The notes beneath the pieces are model-generated. The model did no database searches. It saw only the letters and a program-made list of their open reading frames with translations, and was not told where the DNA came from. A program made the translations under genes and the position numbers. From positions 1-22,401 of the forward strand of contig SXNB01000034.1 in assembly GCA_005777205.1 (NCBI GenBank): a stretch of 22,401 bases of DNA, written 5' to 3'. The DNA is from Burkholderiales bacterium. GTDB lineage: Bacteria > Pseudomonadota > Gammaproteobacteria > Burkholderiales > SG8-39. Below are positions 21,908 through 22,401 of this stretch, piece by piece (position 1 is the first letter of the stretch; each line of letters begins with the position of its first letter).

Positions 21908-22401
21908 ATGTTCGATGTCCTGGTCCTCTACTACAGCGTCGGCGGCTCGGTGCGCCGCATGGCGGAACTCGTCGCCGAAGGCATCGAGCGCATCCCCGGC
22001 GCACAGGCGCGGCTGCGCACGGTGGCCAAGGTGGCGGCGACGACACGGATCGCGGAACCAGAGGTCCCGCCGCAAGGCGCGCCGTATTGCGAACTCGCGG
22101 ATCTCGAAGCCTGCGCCGGCCTGGCCCTTGGCAGTCCGACGCGCTTCGGCAACATCGCCGCGCCGATGAAGCATTTCATCGACGGCACTGGTGGGCTGTG
22201 GATGAAGGGCGCGCTCTCCGGCAAGCCGGCATGCGTGTTCACTGCTACCGGCAGCCTCCACGGCGGGCAGGAAAGTACGCTGCTATCCATGATGCTGCCC
22301 CTGCTCCACCACGGCATGCTGATCGTCGGCCTGCCCTACACCAACGCAGAACTGAACGCGACGCGGTCGGGAGGAACCCCCTATGGCGCCAGTCACTTCG
22401 C
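21908..22401 (+). CDS. wrbA: NAD(P)H:quinone oxidoreductase, WrbA family (3' truncated by window edge)
   Basis: WrbA is a flavodoxin-like FMN enzyme that reduces quinones by two electrons, protecting against semiquinone stress. The frame is open from ATG at 21908 to the window end, 164 codons of about 200. Seen are VLVLYYSVGGSVRRMAELVA (FMN phosphate loop), LALGSPTRFGNIAAPMKHFI, DGTGGLWMKGALSGKPACVF, ATGSLHGGQESTLLSMMLPL, LHHGMLIVGLPYTNAEL and SGGTPYGASHFA, matching WrbA along its length. The phosphate loop reads S-V-G-G-S-V, different from the S-M-Y-G-H-I of E. coli, though this loop varies in betaproteobacteria. It is divergent from yihY, a common betaproteobacterial arrangement as far as I recall. 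Confidence 0.93.
   Translation, partial: MFDVLVLYYSVGGSVRRMAELVAEGIERIPGAQARLRTVAKVAATTRIAEPEVPPQGAPYCELADLEACAGLALGSPTRFGNIAAPMKHFIDGTGGLWMKGALSGKPACVFTATGSLHGGQESTLLSMMLPLLHHGMLIVGLPYTNAELNATRSGGTPYGASHF

Noticed and set aside
21881..22261. N-terminal extension of YihY over the wrbA start
   Set aside because: It is antisense to the well-supported wrbA gene and unlike the family N-terminus.

Overview
The window is about 22.4 kb of GC-rich, gene-dense bacterial chromosome. Gene content and protein style suggest a Gram-negative betaproteobacterium, Burkholderiales- or Nitrosomonadales-like. The pointers are System I cytochrome c maturation, COX15-type heme A synthase, MnmH, a TesA/YbbA/YbbP-type cluster and a YihY/PyrF/WrbA neighbourhood. 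No 16S rRNA or other taxonomic marker is present, so this placement is inference. No rRNA, tRNA, CRISPR array, IS element or prophage was seen.

Region 1 (1-6950, + strand) is one tightly packed run: ccmF (3' part), ccmG, ccmH, ccmI, mobA, moeA, heme A synthase and an SDR oxidoreductase. Most junctions are 1-4 bp overlaps. It joins heme attachment to c-type cytochromes, molybdenum cofactor synthesis and heme a synthesis, so it reads as a respiratory-cofactor operon.

Region 2 (7000-9583, - strand) holds rmuC, a frameshifted Rossmann-like gene, a DUF1989 protein and a short amber-interrupted FkbM-like methyltransferase remnant. A hairpin separates it from region 1.

Region 3 (9612-13747) has an ABC ATPase and a large YbbP-like permease on the - strand, followed by a small frameshifted gene for an exported protein. 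The SGNH esterase gene tesA lies head-to-head with the ATPase, and their 5' ends overlap.

Region 4 (13734-17318) has an EamA transporter (-), mnmH and a coupled methyltransferase that appears to start at CTG (+), and a class II histone-deacetylase-like amidohydrolase (-).

Region 5 (17357-19446) contains a moxR 5' fragment (+) meeting a truncated hydrolase-like gene (-) at an apparent rearrangement junction. It continues with a - strand operon: GlcG-like secreted protein, amber-interrupted DUF423 membrane protein, 2-hydroxychromene-2-carboxylate isomerase-like protein and the truncated hydrolase. A promoter and a palindromic operator candidate precede glcG.

Region 6 (19473-22401) has yihY, pyrF and a frameshifted GNAT gene on the - strand, with a divergent partial wrbA running off the window end.

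The most striking feature is the number of small interrupted genes. Three carry single-base indels in C/G runs (8130-8132, 9840-9843, 19889-19894), two carry in-frame TAG codons (7231-7233, 18614-18616), and two convergent genes are truncated at one point near 17590-17605. Either this strain's accessory genes are decaying or the assembly contains homopolymer errors; raw reads would tell. I did not find a convincing new multi-gene defence or biosynthetic system.
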